A DNA stretch of 64,000 bases from Platynereis dumerilii (GCA_026936325.1 JAPTHN010000042.1:1674001-1738000); one strand, 5' to 3'; shown: positions 12,056 to 23,111, counted from the stretch's first letter. Made by a program: numbers and translations. The notes: generated by a model not told the origin, from the letters alone.

Positions 12056-12539
12056 TGCAATTACAGCTGCTACAAACAGACACAGGCCAGGATGTAGAAT
12101 GAATGACATTGTAACTGTTGTTTGGCTTGTGCCATTGTTTCCACTTTGAGAAACTGTGAAAAGCTGGTTTCTCTGTGTGTCTCTGTGGGTCCAGTCACTT
12201 GGCTGGAGGACTTAGTACAGGAACAGGTCCATTGGAAATACTTGTCTGATGGGTGGAAAAACTAAGTGTCACTATTACAGCTAAGCTGTATGAAGAACAA
12301 GACACTGTGGTGGATTGAAAGGTCACTGATTTATTCCAACCATGATAACCGTGACACTGCAATGAACAATAAAGCAGTACTTTACCAACCATGTATATAT
12401 GTATAATGATGTCATAGTGAACAATTATATGAAGTCATAAATGCAATGATATGCCTTTACTGCAATGATATGTCTTTACTGCAATTACATTTTCCATGAA
12501 CTCAACTCTACATAATGATACAATAGTAGTGCTATATGG
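12056..12539 (+). repeat. Direct repeat unit, copy 2
   Basis: Second copy of 11461-11945, with only scattered substitutions and single-base indels. Confidence 0.9.
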
Positions 12540-12840
12540 ATGAATATTTACACATCTGATATAAATGTTAAGCCATATAGCATTACTATTGTATCATTAT
12601 GTAGAGTTGAGTTCATGGAAAATGTAATTGCAGTAAAGACATATCATTGCAGTAAAGGCATATCATTGCATTTATGACTTCATATAATTGTTCACTATGA
12701 CATCATTATACATATATACATGGTTGGTAAAGTACTGCTTTATTGTTCATTGCAGTGTCACGGTTATCATGGTTGGAATAAATCAGTGACCTTTCAATCC
12801 ACCACAGTGTCTTGTTCTTCATACAGCTTAGCTGTAATAA
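12273..12840. repeat. 568-bp near-perfect palindrome with loop in orientation B
   Basis: The arm 12273-12539 returns inverted at 12573-12840 with very few mismatches. The 33-nt loop (12540-12572) is the exact reverse complement of the loop at 11946-11978. A sequence of this form can extrude a long hairpin. Confidence 0.9.
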
Positions 12841-12987
12841 TATGCTTCTTCTATTATACCTTTTAACTTTAATTTTTTTCAAAATAAACAATAATCTGAT
12901 TGTTTGTTTGCTGTTATTAATAGTGTTAATCCCTAGCCGGGCGCTAACATGCAAAACTGTCAGTTAGATACCAGCTTTTCCAATGGT

Positions 12988-14173
12988 ATTAGTATCTTGG
13001 TGATGTCTAAGATATATTAAACTCTCTTGGTTGTAATAGGGAACATATAGTATATGATTTGAATGTATACAGCACAATTGTGGTAAATGCTGTTATTTAC
13101 ATGAATCGGAGATGAATGGGTTTGACTCCAGGTCTTTTCAGGTGACCTTGACCAATGCCTGTCAATGGTTTCAATCATTGTTTGCCTCCTTGCACTGTCC
13201 TCTTACTTTCCTATTAAGTCTTGATATTGAATACTTTGTTACTATCATGAAATTAAACCCCCAATCATCCATTGTGCGACATCTTCTCACCTATATCCTT
13301 AAGATTGGCACTGAGTTACTGAGAAAATTCTGCTTGTTTAAAGTGTCTTTCACAAGATATCCAATATCAAGCCAACTGCAGAGGGCAGAGATGGGAAAAG
13401 TTCTGTTCTTTTGGATATCTTCTGGCTCTGTCTTCTGCAGTGCATATAATTCAACATATTGGTAACATAATGTCTTGGCTAATTGCATATATGTACACCT
13501 TTGCAGTCTGCATATCACATTTTGTGTGTATACACTGAAGAACAGTAATAGCTTTGCATTTGTGCTTGTACTTGGGTCAAATTCCCAGGTCTACAGCAGC
13601 ATTGCTTGATCCCTGAATTGGCAGGAAAGGCCCAGCGAGATCATCATAATCAAATTAGGGTGATCTGGGGATTTGGTGGAGCGGAAGACTTTGTGAGGTA
13701 TCTACGGACTGCATATGGGGTGAGCAACCTCATCTTACGCACAAATTTAATTTAGCGTCTTACAGAAGATCAAGCATGGCTTTCTTCTGGCACTGTTGGT
13801 CTGCCAGACAATTGTCATGAAAAGTGTCACTGTTCGGGCAGTAGTAGTGAAACATTTATGATGAAATAGATTACAGAACATTGCAAATTAATGACTCTGT
13901 TCTCATTATAGTGTTGATGAGAGGGGTTAGCACTCTTGGCATCCAATCGCTTGGTCCCAGATTTGCCTCCAGCTCTCTGATTAGGTCGTCTGGACCCATA
14001 TTGAACAACAGTTAAAATCATGACCTCCTCCTGGTCTTTGATAGCTTTGTTAGTGTCTAAACACAATATGTGAAGCCGCATCCATCATCTTTAGTATCTA
14101 AACATACACTTTACTTTGCAGCACAGTGATTAGAATGTTTTGCACTAATGGGATAATTTTCCCAACCCTAATT
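12988..14173. repeat. Left arm segment (partner 57780-59040)
   Basis: Strong inverted match to 57780-59040. It includes a shared old SINE (13100-13290 here, 58745-58925 there) and a well conserved block at 13609-13675 (partner 58353-58419), where the first 42 bp are identical. The frames at 13112-13465 and 13827-14081 lack domains. Confidence 0.88.
13100..13290 (+). repeat. tRNA-derived SINE, family B, copy shared by both arms
   Basis: This copy is degraded. The box B-like GTTTGACTCC is followed by the family's body (CAGGTCTTTTCAGGTGACCT, then GTTTCAATCAT) and its AT-rich tail, ending near AACCCCCAATCATCCATTG. The right-arm copy at 58745-58925 keeps a better box B (GGTTCGATTCC on its own strand). 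Presence in both arms means the SINE inserted before the inverted duplication formed. Confidence 0.65.
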
Positions 14174-14505
14174 AGTCCAGTCTATATACAGTTTAACCCC
14201 CAAAAAATTGCTACAAAATTTCAACTGATTCTGTTAGGTATAGGTGTACTTTTTAACATACTAAAAGTTTACCAAAATCGGACTATTGGAAATGTGCTTT
14301 TTTCAAGATGGCGTCCAAGATGGCCGACGAAACTTTCAAATGGCAATAACTCGGGAACTATCCACTCAAATTTGATGATCTTTGCATCTAAACCTAGGTT
14401 TTTGGGGTCAAGGCACACATTGAGAGCATCAAAAATGACATTGGACCAATATTTGATATTTTCAACCCTAATATGGTGCACAACATGGCTTGTCTGGCGC
14501 CTTCT
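14174..14505 (+). repeat. Left terminal inverted repeat of the 4 kb element
   Basis: Pairs with 17815-18161. The 139-codon frame running through it (14126-14545) is mirrored by a similar minus-strand frame in the right repeat (17816-18118, also containing NILKVYQNRTIGN). This reflects the inverted repeat and not a gene. Confidence 0.85.
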
Positions 14506-16059
14506 TGCTGACTGTCGGAAGTTGTCATCCATATCGATCTCTTGAGTCTTGGTTGGACTGTCATAGTTTTCAGTTTGGTATTCATATTATTTGCATGCCA
14601 TGTCCAACCACATCCTAATTTGGTAGAACATGCCAGGCTACAGAATAATGTGTAGGGGAAGTTGGAAGGAGTCCTTTAAGGTTGACAGATGCCTTAGCAG
14701 ACGCCACCTTCTTGGTGAAAATGTTGTGACACAGTAATGAAAGTTTATTCTTGGACTTTCCACCAAGACAGCAATCATCATACCTTTGCCCAATTCTGCC
14801 ATCATAATCTCTTAAGATTTATTTAAACATATGAATGTACCTGCACAGCACTTCATGACAAGATCAGATTTCACTAATTTATGAAAAGGCAACTTTTCTG
14901 ATGCCAATTACTCAGGATCATGAATCACAGCCCAAGTAAGCATGGATGAAGGGAAACTCACTGTGTACATCATCTCCTGATATTTGTTTCAACAAGTAAA
15001 ATTAATGTAACAAGCTCTGCGTTCTTTTGAATGTTAATTGGTGTCAGAACCGAAATAGTTGGCCTAATTATAAATTTTGCTGTACTGAGTAGGAACAAGT
15101 ACAGCAAATCGGTATCTTTGCCAAAGTTTTGGCGCAAAGACAGACATGCTCAAAGGTGCCTTAACTTTATCAACATCTGCACCACCTAACAATATCAACA
15201 TGTGCATCGCCAGGTGAATTGATGATGTGATATATATCCTCTGTTGGTGTAGTGCTGATTAGAGCAATCATGTGTGCCTTGTTCTTGTCAAGAGACAAGA
15301 AGTCTTTCCTTTTGTCTGAAAACTCTGTTTTAGTTGCAAAGTTTATGATAGGGTGTCAGTTCATAACTCAACATATATCATCTGGGGAAAGATTTCCTGA
15401 TCTTGACACACCAAGGAACTTTAGAAAGAGGAGTGCAGGATCAATGGCACAGTCAGGAGCAGTCTACAAGGCAGAGATATTCTAAAAAGTTTTTGCCTCG
15501 TGTTTCCGATTTTTTGGTAAATATTAATTTTCCGACAATATCTTCTATGATCTCTTTCCCAATCCCTTTGAGGTCATGCACAGTCACATCTGTCAAGCTA
15601 ATAGTCTTTTGACAATTCTCAGGGTAGTACCCAAAGTAAGACTTTTGATGCATGCTTCCAATGTATCTGCGTGTTTTGGACTTAAAACATGTATAATAGG
15701 TCTGGTCTGCGGAATCTTGCATTGCACTGTTGCACAATTCAGAAGGTGCAGATTATCATGATTATGTCCAAAGCTTCTGCAGCTCCTCAGCCATCCCACT
15801 GCTTCCAGTTGGACAACCAGTGCTCATTAAAAACCTCATTAAAATTTCTTTTGTTACAAGGTTGCTATTTAGTCCTGCCCACAGTCCCCAGCATTGTTTG
15901 CTTTGTCAACAACCATGAAGACAAGGAACAGTTAGAAACTCCCCTGTAACAGGTTAACATCAAGATGTATATTCTCAAGGTTGCTCATTCCTTGCAGTCA
16001 GTAATGAGCACACCTCAATTAGTTGAAATGACCTGCTGTGGCAAACATACATGCAAGTA

Positions 16060-16473
16060 AGGGACCGTTCAGAATTTATGACTGGGGGGGGTGGGAGTTT
16101 TGGCCCAGGGGGTACTAACTTTTCAAACGTGTTTCAAGGGGGGTATTAATTTTTGACAACACTTCCAAGGGGGGGTAAGAAATTTTAACAAAGAAAAAAG
16201 TTTAAAAACACGCATAAACTCACTTTATTTGGACTTTTTTACGTGCAAAAGTCTGCAAAATGACGCGAATCTGTACGTGTTGCCATGTATAACAGTATAT
16301 ATGAGTGTATTGCTTTGTATGTCAGGGGGGGGGGGTACTAAAAATACACGTGAAACCTAAGGGTGGGGTACTAAAAATCCGCATGAAACTCAAGGGGGGG
16401 TATCAATTTTTGACGGGAAGTTCCAGCAAAACTCCCACCCCCCCCCCCTAGTCATAAATTCTGAACGGTCCCT
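16060..16473. mobile_element. 414-bp MITE nested in the 4 kb element
   Basis: Very long, nearly perfect inverted ends: AGGGACCGTTCAGAATTTAT through the G-rich run, and the complement ending GAACGGTCCCT. Flanking AAGTA and AAGCA may be a 5-bp target duplication with one change. Interior rich in GGGGGGTA and its complement. Non-coding. Confidence 0.85.
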
Positions 16474-16585
16474 AAGCAATCTGAAATCCCTGCAAATGCA
16501 GGAACCAACCCAATACAATTGCCTTGATTATCAGCCATGTCAACCATTTCTGATAATTCAGCCACATCAGATGGTTTCACACATT

Positions 16586-16798
16586 TTATTCATTCCTGTT
16601 CCCTCTGTCAGTGTCCCAATAGTACTCAGAAAGTTCATGCAATGATGGAAACTCCCTGACAAGGTAACAATTCTTATTTTGTGGTGCATCAATAACAATT
16701 TCAGGTGCTTTCCAAGTCAAGGGCTGGTCAAAATTTATGATAGCATGAAACTTTTGCTTCTTCAAGAGGTTACGAAGTCTGATATGGACAAAAAGCAA
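16586..16798 (-). pseudogene. Degraded protein remnant inside the 4 kb element (FDQPLxWKA-type)
   Basis: A 70-codon minus-strand frame contains INFDQPLTWKAPEIVIDAPQ followed by REFPSLHELSEYYWDTDRG. I recall a family of uncharacterised, multicopy invertebrate proteins with the pattern FDQPLxWKAxEIV...GGFHxLMSxLGxIG, usually thought to be transposon-associated. The spacing here fits a decayed member of it. Neighbouring minus-strand sequence at 15453-16020 holds further scattered frames (for example one containing TDVTVHDLKGIGKEIIEDIV) that may belong to the same ruined gene, with the 16060-16473 MITE inserted between. The family assignment is from memory and needs a profile search. No working product is expected. 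Confidence 0.4.
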
Positions 16799-17814
16799 CC
16801 CTTGTATCCTGAGTACATATTTGTCATGGGCGAGAAGAATGCAACTGAGGATTGTCCAGGATTTGAGCAGCAGGATGGCTGAGTTGTCTTAAAATGGTTC
16901 CCACCTGCTCTGCTGAAGGTCTTTGCCTGCATGGGTTCGAACCTTGGTTGGAGAACCCAAAATCTTCAGTGGTCAATCATTAGCAAAATCCTGCGTGGAT
17001 GTCATTCAGATGGGACATCAAATAGTGGCCCCCTTGTGTCATTATCTATGCTTGGCAAGTGAAAGATCACATCACTCACATTGGGTAAACGTGTAAGATG
17101 GTGGGCACTGGGCAGTCTCCAATCTGATCAATAATACTAATAGCACCACACCTCTCCCGCAAACATTTAAACTCATACAGTTATGGAGGCCTGTTGGCAT
17201 ATCAAATTTGGTGTTACCTGTCTGAAGCCAAGGGATATCTACCAGAAAATACCATCCTGCAGTCATAGTAAAATAAAAATCGGAAATTCCTTAAAGAATA
17301 CCCTGTTTCAAGGATACTTTGCAAACCTGCATTCTAAAATAGGGGATTTTGTCATGTTTTCTGATGCTAGTTTCAAGATGTCCTTACAGGGAAGAGAATG
17401 GTTCAAATTTCAGTCGAAAAATTGACTATGGCCATATTGGAGTTTAAAAGCTCCATAATTGTCCAATGTCTCAATGTGTTCTCGCCCCCAAATTGAATGC
17501 AAAGATCATCGAATTTGACTTTCTTGTGGGCCCACTGCTGTATATAATCAATGCCGAACTGAAAAACTGTGATAATGCCAACAACACTTAAGACAAAAAT
17601 GGTGGATAATTGATGACTTCAGAACAGTGTTAATTGACTTTATAAACAAAGGCGTTCTCAAAGTTAATGTTCATTTATGGCCAATTGCTGTTAACTAAAT
17701 TGAATAATGATGCAATGAATCATTTCTCTTTTTCACTCAATGACAACTAAAGCAGCTGCATTCTTTCAATTGGCAATTGATACAACGATTGTCAAATCTA
17801 AGTGAATGCTTGAC

Positions 17815-18161
17815 TTTATCGAGGTGTCGGCAACCATATTTCACACCATATTAGCATTGTAAATGTTAAATAATGGTCCAATGTTATTTTTGATGCTCTC
17901 AATGTGTTCCTTGACCACGAAAACCTAGGTTTAGATGCAAAGATCATCAAATTTGAGTGGATAGTTCCCGAGTTATTGCCATTTGAAGGTTTCGTCGGCC
18001 ATCTTGGACGCCATCTTGAAAAAAACATATTTCCAATGGTCCGATTTTGGTAAACTTTTAGTATGTTAAAAAGTACACCTACACCTAACACAATCAGTTG
18101 AAAAACCTTTTGTAGCAATTTTTTGGGGTTGAGGGGTTATTTTTCACAAATAGACTGGACT
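17815..18161 (-). repeat. Right terminal inverted repeat of the 4 kb element
   Basis: Complement of 14174-14505 with about 10 per cent differences. Confidence 0.85.
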
Positions 18162-18194
18162 AAATATAGCTGAATAATTTGAAGTTATCACTGT

Positions 18195-18262
18195 CAGTGT
18201 TGGTAGGGTTGCCACTCATTGTCATGAGCACTTACCAGCAGATTTATCTGGAATAGGTGGTA
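18195..18262 (+). repeat. Partial tail of SINE family C
   Basis: TGAGCACTTACCAGCAGATTTATCTGGAATAGGTGG resembles the 3' half of the full SINE just downstream (TGAGCACCGGTGAGCAGATTTTTCTGGAATGGGCG), suggesting a partial tandem copy or a second insertion. Confidence 0.5.
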
Positions 18263-18281
18263 TGTGAAATGATATGTGGCT

Positions 18282-18480
18282 CCTTGGCATAGTGATTAGC
18301 ATGTCTGCCTTTGGCGCAGTGGATGGTGGTTCAAACCCCACTGCGGCCATGTCCAGAGGTAAACACTATAATGATTGGTATGATGATTGTCGTTCAGTAT
18401 GATGAGCACCGGTGAGCAGATTTTTCTGGAATGGGCGCTATATAAAATCTGCTGTATTATACATAATATCATATAAAAAG
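18282..18480 (+). repeat. tRNA-derived SINE, family C, with an L2-LINE-type tail
   Basis: The head has box A-like TGGCATAGTGATTAGCATG and box B-like GGTTCAAACCCC about 35 bp later. The body ends GGGCGCTATATAAAATC, close to the LINE 3' end AGCGCTATATAAATCC at about 50758. Tail sharing of this kind is how a SINE borrows its partner LINE's reverse transcriptase, so the LINE in this window is a plausible mobiliser. Confidence 0.75.
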
Positions 18481-18820
18481 TGCTTCTAGAAAAACAAATT
18501 TTGTCAATATGGTTGTGTACCTCACATTTAATGGTTTTCAACAGAATGCATGACAAATAGAAAATGAATGTCACAGTAATAGGCTCAACAACACTCAAAT
18601 GTGTTTCATGAGGTATATTAAGTTGAGCTGGATGGCTGATAAAGTAATAAAAGGCTTGATGGTCTCTGCATGTTTGCTATAGTTTTCTGTCAAGACACTG
18701 CCCTTATGCAGCTCTCATGGGTTGAGCCAACTCACATGAGCTGATTCCTTGTTTGTTAGCAGTGACAGCGAGCTATTTGATGAGCTACTGGAAGACCAAC
18801 TCTGTCCACTGCATGGGAGA

Positions 18821-19612
18821 CCATTTGTTCTCCCAGTTACTATGTTAAAAAATGCACTGTGCTGGTTATTAGTTGGAGTGCGCTATAGCCAACACGATTC
18901 AGTCGTCATGGAGAGCTGAGATATGTAAGGCTCTCCCTTTAATTTATCGTTATTCTATAAGAGCACAATATGTCTACTTATTATCAGGCAGCTTGTGTGG
19001 AAAAGGAGTTCAGCTCATTAGTTACTGCTCTAGGCTACCCATTGCTGGGTCCAAAGTTCGATAATTATTTTAAGCTCTGGCCAGGTCACCAAGATCTTTT
19101 TCAGACAGTAGTTTCCCTCATCCTTGCCCCATTAGTGTTTTACTCTCATCTAATTTAATCTACCAGTCCAGAATGCATTAATACATGATGTTTACAAAGT
19201 CCAAACCATCGCAGTCTTTCTGTTTACTAAACCAGTTTATTCTACACCATAAGATTTGGATCTTTTTTATTCTCAACATAGACACATCGAAATGAAGAAC
19301 AGACCTCATTTTTGTGCTCTAAAATCCACATAATAGATAATTTGCCTAACTCTGTAGATGTAATATAACGTGACGTCTGCAATGTAGTTTCAAATTCTTA
19401 TTTGAAACTCTTTGTCCTCTCTAACAATGATTCATAATGGTTTTCTGTCTGTCATTGTTCCTATTTCACAGGTAGAACCAGACGGTGTTGAGTTTCTGTG
19501 TGTTCTAAGGTTTTGTTCCTGAGGGAGGTTTCCCCAGGGTTGCCAAACACCCTGTTATGTCATTCATTATTAAAAGGTCTGGAATGGTGTTTGATCTAAG
19601 GGAAGCTTGAAA
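18821..19612. other. Non-coding DNA, no gene seen
   Basis: The inverted match to 56470-57230 is too weak here to claim. The frames at 18873-19158 overlap each other in different frames and have no domain. Confidence 0.4.
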
Positions 19613-20206
19613 GGCTACTAATGAATCTATTAGACATGCTTTGCTTGACTTCTATCAATATCAACAAGCCCAGAAGATTTTCACAGGATTTTCTAAAGGC
19701 TTTTTTGCTCAGATTGTCACAAAGATTGCCACTTAGATTTTTGAAAGATTCGGGGGCTCTCCTTTCGTCAAGATTTATTGACGCTTGATTCGGAATGAAC
19801 CGAAACAAATGTGAGGCATTAAGAAAGAAGATGGATTGCAAAGTTGCCGAAAGATGCTGAAAGGTATCCCAATGAAGCTGAAACGACATTAGAGTGCTGC
19901 ATTCGCAGCCCCAGAAGCAGGGCCCACATTGGTAGTAGATCAAGTGACTGAGTGCGGTACCGAAGTGCTGACCTGTACAATGCATGACCAAAAAGGCATT
20001 CCTTCTTTCGCTTTGCTTCAGTAATTAAGCTACCTTCAGTGAAACCAGCAAATTACTAACTGTGGAAAGAAGCAAAGGACAAGGTTGAGTGGCACTGGGG
20101 TTTGAACCATATCCTGATATTCACCTTAGCTTAGTACATTTCTGTACCACTTTGATAAATTGTTTCGTCGGAATAGCTCAAGATTAGAACTACTAATGAA
20201 TCTATT
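19613..20206. other. Region with a duplicated 45-bp target sequence; no gene
   Basis: The sequence CTACTAATGAATCTATT followed by AGACATGCTTTGCTTGACTTC is intact at 19615-19661. It recurs at 20190-20206 and 22156-22182, split by the element at 20207-22155. A 131-codon minus-strand frame (19596-19991) has no recognised domain. Confidence 0.5.
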
Positions 20207-22155
20207 GAAGTTTTTCAGGATAAGGGAACTAAGGTGGTTACTAAGACATGAAGAACACTAGTAGCCATGGCCCCTTAAATGGGTCCTTACAGCACATTTG
20301 GCTACTTATGACAACTGTAAGGCACCTAAGAATCCACTAACAGCCAAACATAAGTACTTATGGGTACTTATGTTAGTTCCATCCACTAGCAGAGCATGAA
20401 ATCTACTAAGAATGTCCCCTTGTAAGGATTACAGAAGTGAGAATGCCTTAGGTGAAAATCCTTTGTTTGACAAACTTTGCAGATTTCGTTTTGCTTTGGT
20501 TCATCAAGCCCATACTGAGGAAAACACACCAGTTAACTGACTTGCATTGTTTTACCAACACATACATAATCTTGATAAAACTGACAAATCAAGAAGCGCT
20601 GCAGCAAACCCACGACTGCACAGTCCTCTTGCTGGAACAATGTGATGAGCATGTGCCATCAATTTTTCTGGAAAAAAATACCTTGATATACTTGCAAAAG
20701 TTTCAGATATGTACAATCAAACTGTTTATTGGAAGGATGTTGGATAGGGGATGGGGTCTAGACCAAAACATAATTACTTGATTTTCAGAGCCTCTAAATC
20801 AATAATTTTGGTTTGAAATTATCAATGAGATAGATAATCTTCCAAACCAAAAAAAAAAAAACTGTACTGTAAATGCTGCATGCATTCCAGAATTTACTCT
20901 AATTCTCACTAGGGGAGACTGGGGCAGGTTGTAACTTTTATAAACCATCGTTAATTTGAAACTAAATCAGGCAGATGATTCCCTAATTTGATACATGAAG
21001 CTACTGTTGGAGGTTCGAGACCTGCCTCCATTGATGGTCATATTCTGATGGTGTGGGTCTTGGCTCAGTCTGAACCAGACAAAAATGTCATTTTTGATTG
21101 TGAAAATTCTGTACTCAAAATTTATAGATAAAACTTACAATTGGCCAGCGCTGAATTAGCAACATGAATGTCTCCTGCCCCATGTAACTTATAATTTAAC
21201 ATGTTATTGTTTAACTGATATGTTGTCAGAATTGTGAGTAACACTTACGCTGTAATTTGAGTGACATTGTCCCCAAACCAATTTTGGAGTGACTGGTGGC
21301 ATGATATGATACATTTAGACAACCAATAAATTGTGTCAATATAAAATACTATAACAAACCAGTTATATGCTGCAAATATTATATGAATGATTAAAATATG
21401 TGAAAAAAGTTTTAAAAAAAGGGATCAACGAACCTGACTAATCCAGTGATAAACCTTACAGCAACACATGGTTCAGATGTGCAAGATAGAACTCTTTGTG
21501 AAGGTCCACCATTATCTCCCTAATTGTTGTGTCACATTGTTTTAATTGCTTCACAAAGTAAGCCTTTTTTTAAATGGAAAATCACCCCAAGGCAAAAACG
21601 ACATAACTTACCTAAGTCTCCCCTACTTTTTTTTTTTTTTGGTAAAAATTTGAATAATTCACAACTGCAAATGTACCAGGCACCACTGACAAATGATAGA
21701 AATATCCATTCCACAATATTTATGTTAATGTACATGTTTGAAGAAGGAGGATGCATACACCAAATTCATGGTGTTAACAGAAGGCCTCTGTTTAACAATG
21801 CACATTTTATGGTCTTATATGGATCGATTAAGTTTGATTTTTGTGTACGTAATTTAAAGCTTTGCCGAAGGTTTAAAAAATGTTCATATTTGCTGTAATG
21901 CATGTAAACCTTGTCATTGCATTGTGGGTTTGCTCAAGCGCAGTCTATGCTTGCACACAATCTGGTCTTTGTTTATTTCACACATTAGGATATTTATATT
22001 TAATCTCAATATTATGACAAACACAGAAACTTTGCAATGAAATTATACAAAAGCTGAGAAAAACAGTTCTGTAATCCCTCTAAGGAACCACGACCAAGCA
22101 TAAGGGGCCTTAGGGTCTTAGTAGCCAGCTAAGTTCCCTTATCCTAAAAAACTTC
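20207..22155. mobile_element. 1.95 kb TIR element, left arm only
   Basis: Ends GAAGTTTTTCAGGATAAGGG and its complement CCCTTATCCTAAAAAACTTC, with inverted similarity continuing through TACTAAGAC and GGGGCC for about 70 bp. It is flanked by ATT at 20204-20206 and 22156-22158. The intact paralogous target at 19615-19661 shows the pre-insertion sequence. Interior non-coding apart from unrecognised frames (20452-20781 and 21524-21898), and it carries the nested MITE 20911-21624. Confidence 0.8.
20911..21624. mobile_element. MITE of the AGGGGAGAC family, nested
   Basis: Inverted ends AGGGGAGACTGGGGCAGGTT and ACCTAAGTCTCCCCT, flanked by ACT on both sides (20908-20910 and 21625-21627). Subterminal variants of GGTTGTAACTT and its complement recur. 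It shares terminal bases with the element at 24923-26231. Frames inside (for example 21524-21898) lack domains. Confidence 0.75.
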
Positions 22156-22857
22156 ATTAGACATGCTTTGCTTGACTTCATTGGGTTGCTAAAGAATTAT
22201 TTGATATTTCAAGAATTAGGCTAATTTTAAGAAGGATGATACAATCATGATAGCGCACCAAAGAAAGATGTTGCATATATATATGGTTTCACAGTTACTG
22301 TAGTGTTTATAATATGTTGCCACATTTGTTTGTTTTATTCTGTAGTTTTTCAGGAAAACACCTGAAAGCAGCCACCAGCACTTCAACAACTTGTAGCAGG
22401 CAGCAGCAGTAGTGTCTTTTTGAGAGTTACGTCTTTGATATGATGTTGGATGGATGCCGCTGAGTGGAGATACAGTGAAAATAGCCAGCTTCTAAGATTT
22501 CTTAAGTGCGAGGCCCACACATTTCAACTCTCCCCAGACCATATTGCTTTGCAAAGAACTCACTCCCAGCTGTCACCCACTGCTAACCAGCAAGCTCCAA
22601 GCTAGCGAGGGGGAGTGGGGCTTGGTGCACAATTTTGACGACCACAGATCCCATTGTTCGCTCGATCTCAACCTTTTTGATGGTTTTGTCTTGGACTGCC
22701 TGTTTTGTTCTCCATTGTGTGGTTTTTTGGTGTTTCCAAGTACAGATCAGAAGTGAGGATGGTAAATAACAAAGGCACAGATCAGAAGTGAATAAGAAAG
22801 GCTTATTCATCATCCCTCAATGCAAAGCAGACCTCACAGATTCTTAGAGTTGCTGAT
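22156..22857. other. Non-coding DNA, no gene seen
   Basis: Only short overlapping frames on both strands (22544-22813). No transposon ends recognised. Confidence 0.4.
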
Positions 22858-23110
22858 GCAAATTCACAGAATGTAGAAACCGCACATTTCGCGATAGACA
22901 TGGAGTAAAAATCAGAATCCAAAATATGCTTATGAGTGTCATACAGATGGTTTTGAAAGAAAGTGTCATTCACAAAAATAGAAAGATGTAAATTCACAGA
23001 ATGTCGAAACTGCACAGTTCACGAAAGACATTGAGTAAAAATCTGAATCCAACATAATGCTTATGAATGTCATGCATATGTTTTTTCAACTGTCACAAAA
23101 ATAGAAAGAA
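22858..23110 (+). repeat. Two-copy tandem duplication of about 128 bp
   Basis: AAATTCACAGAATGTAGAAAC...AAAAATAGAAAGATG (22859-22987) is followed at once by a diverged second copy that starts AAATTCACAGAATGTCGAAAC. About 85-90 per cent identical by eye. Confidence 0.85.
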
Positions 23111-23111
23111 G

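Larger units (their letters stand above)
11330..12987. mobile_element. Composite palindromic (foldback-type) element, left arm only
   Basis: The right arm reads straight through at the corresponding point (near 59020), so about 1.66 kb was inserted here or lost there. The block contains the terminal palindrome, a 485-bp unit present twice in direct orientation (11461-11945 and 12056-12539), and after each unit an inverted copy of its end separated by a 33-bp loop. The octamer GTATTAGT borders both sides (near 11317 and 12980) and may be a target duplication. No protein is encoded: the minus-strand frame of 107 codons and its shortened duplicate simply follow the repeated unit. No transposon superfamily is assignable from the termini. 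Confidence 0.65.
14174..18161. mobile_element. 4 kb long-TIR DNA element, left arm only
   Basis: Ends in AGTCCAGTCTAT (14174) and its complement ATAGACTGGACT (to 18161). The inverted terminal repeats extend about 330 bp inward (to about 14505, and from about 17815) with roughly 90 per cent agreement, including GATGGCGTCCAAGATGGCCG near 14310 and its complement near 18005. The match to the right arm stops at one end and resumes at the other, so it is an insertion. The interior contains a degraded coding remnant on the minus strand and a nested MITE. I could not define a target duplication. Superfamily not assigned. Confidence 0.8.
18162..18820. repeat. Left arm segment (partner 57231-57780)
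   Basis: The inverted match resumes directly after the 4 kb element. It is clearest at 18600-18710 (AAGGCTTGATGGTCTCTGC and the phrase ACACTGCCCTTATGC), which pairs with 57360-57480. The left arm has a SINE (18282-18480) that is not evident in the right arm. Confidence 0.75.

Noticed and set aside
11475-12392. Two minus-strand frames starting with the same residues (MVGKVLLYCSLQ), which might be a duplicated gene
   Set aside because: They follow the 485-bp direct repeat unit exactly and have no domain. Duplication of DNA explains the shared sequence.
14126-14545. 139-codon frame with a similar minus-strand frame at 17816-18118
   Set aside because: Both lie in the terminal inverted repeats of the 4 kb element and are mirror translations of the same non-coding sequence.
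14174-18161. Polinton-type element because of long inverted repeats starting AG
   Set aside because: Only 4 kb, with no sign of the large gene set of that class. Better described as an unclassified TIR DNA element.
19596-19991. 131-codon minus-strand frame as a possible host gene
   Set aside because: No recognisable domain or splice pattern, and no conserved counterpart in the right arm.
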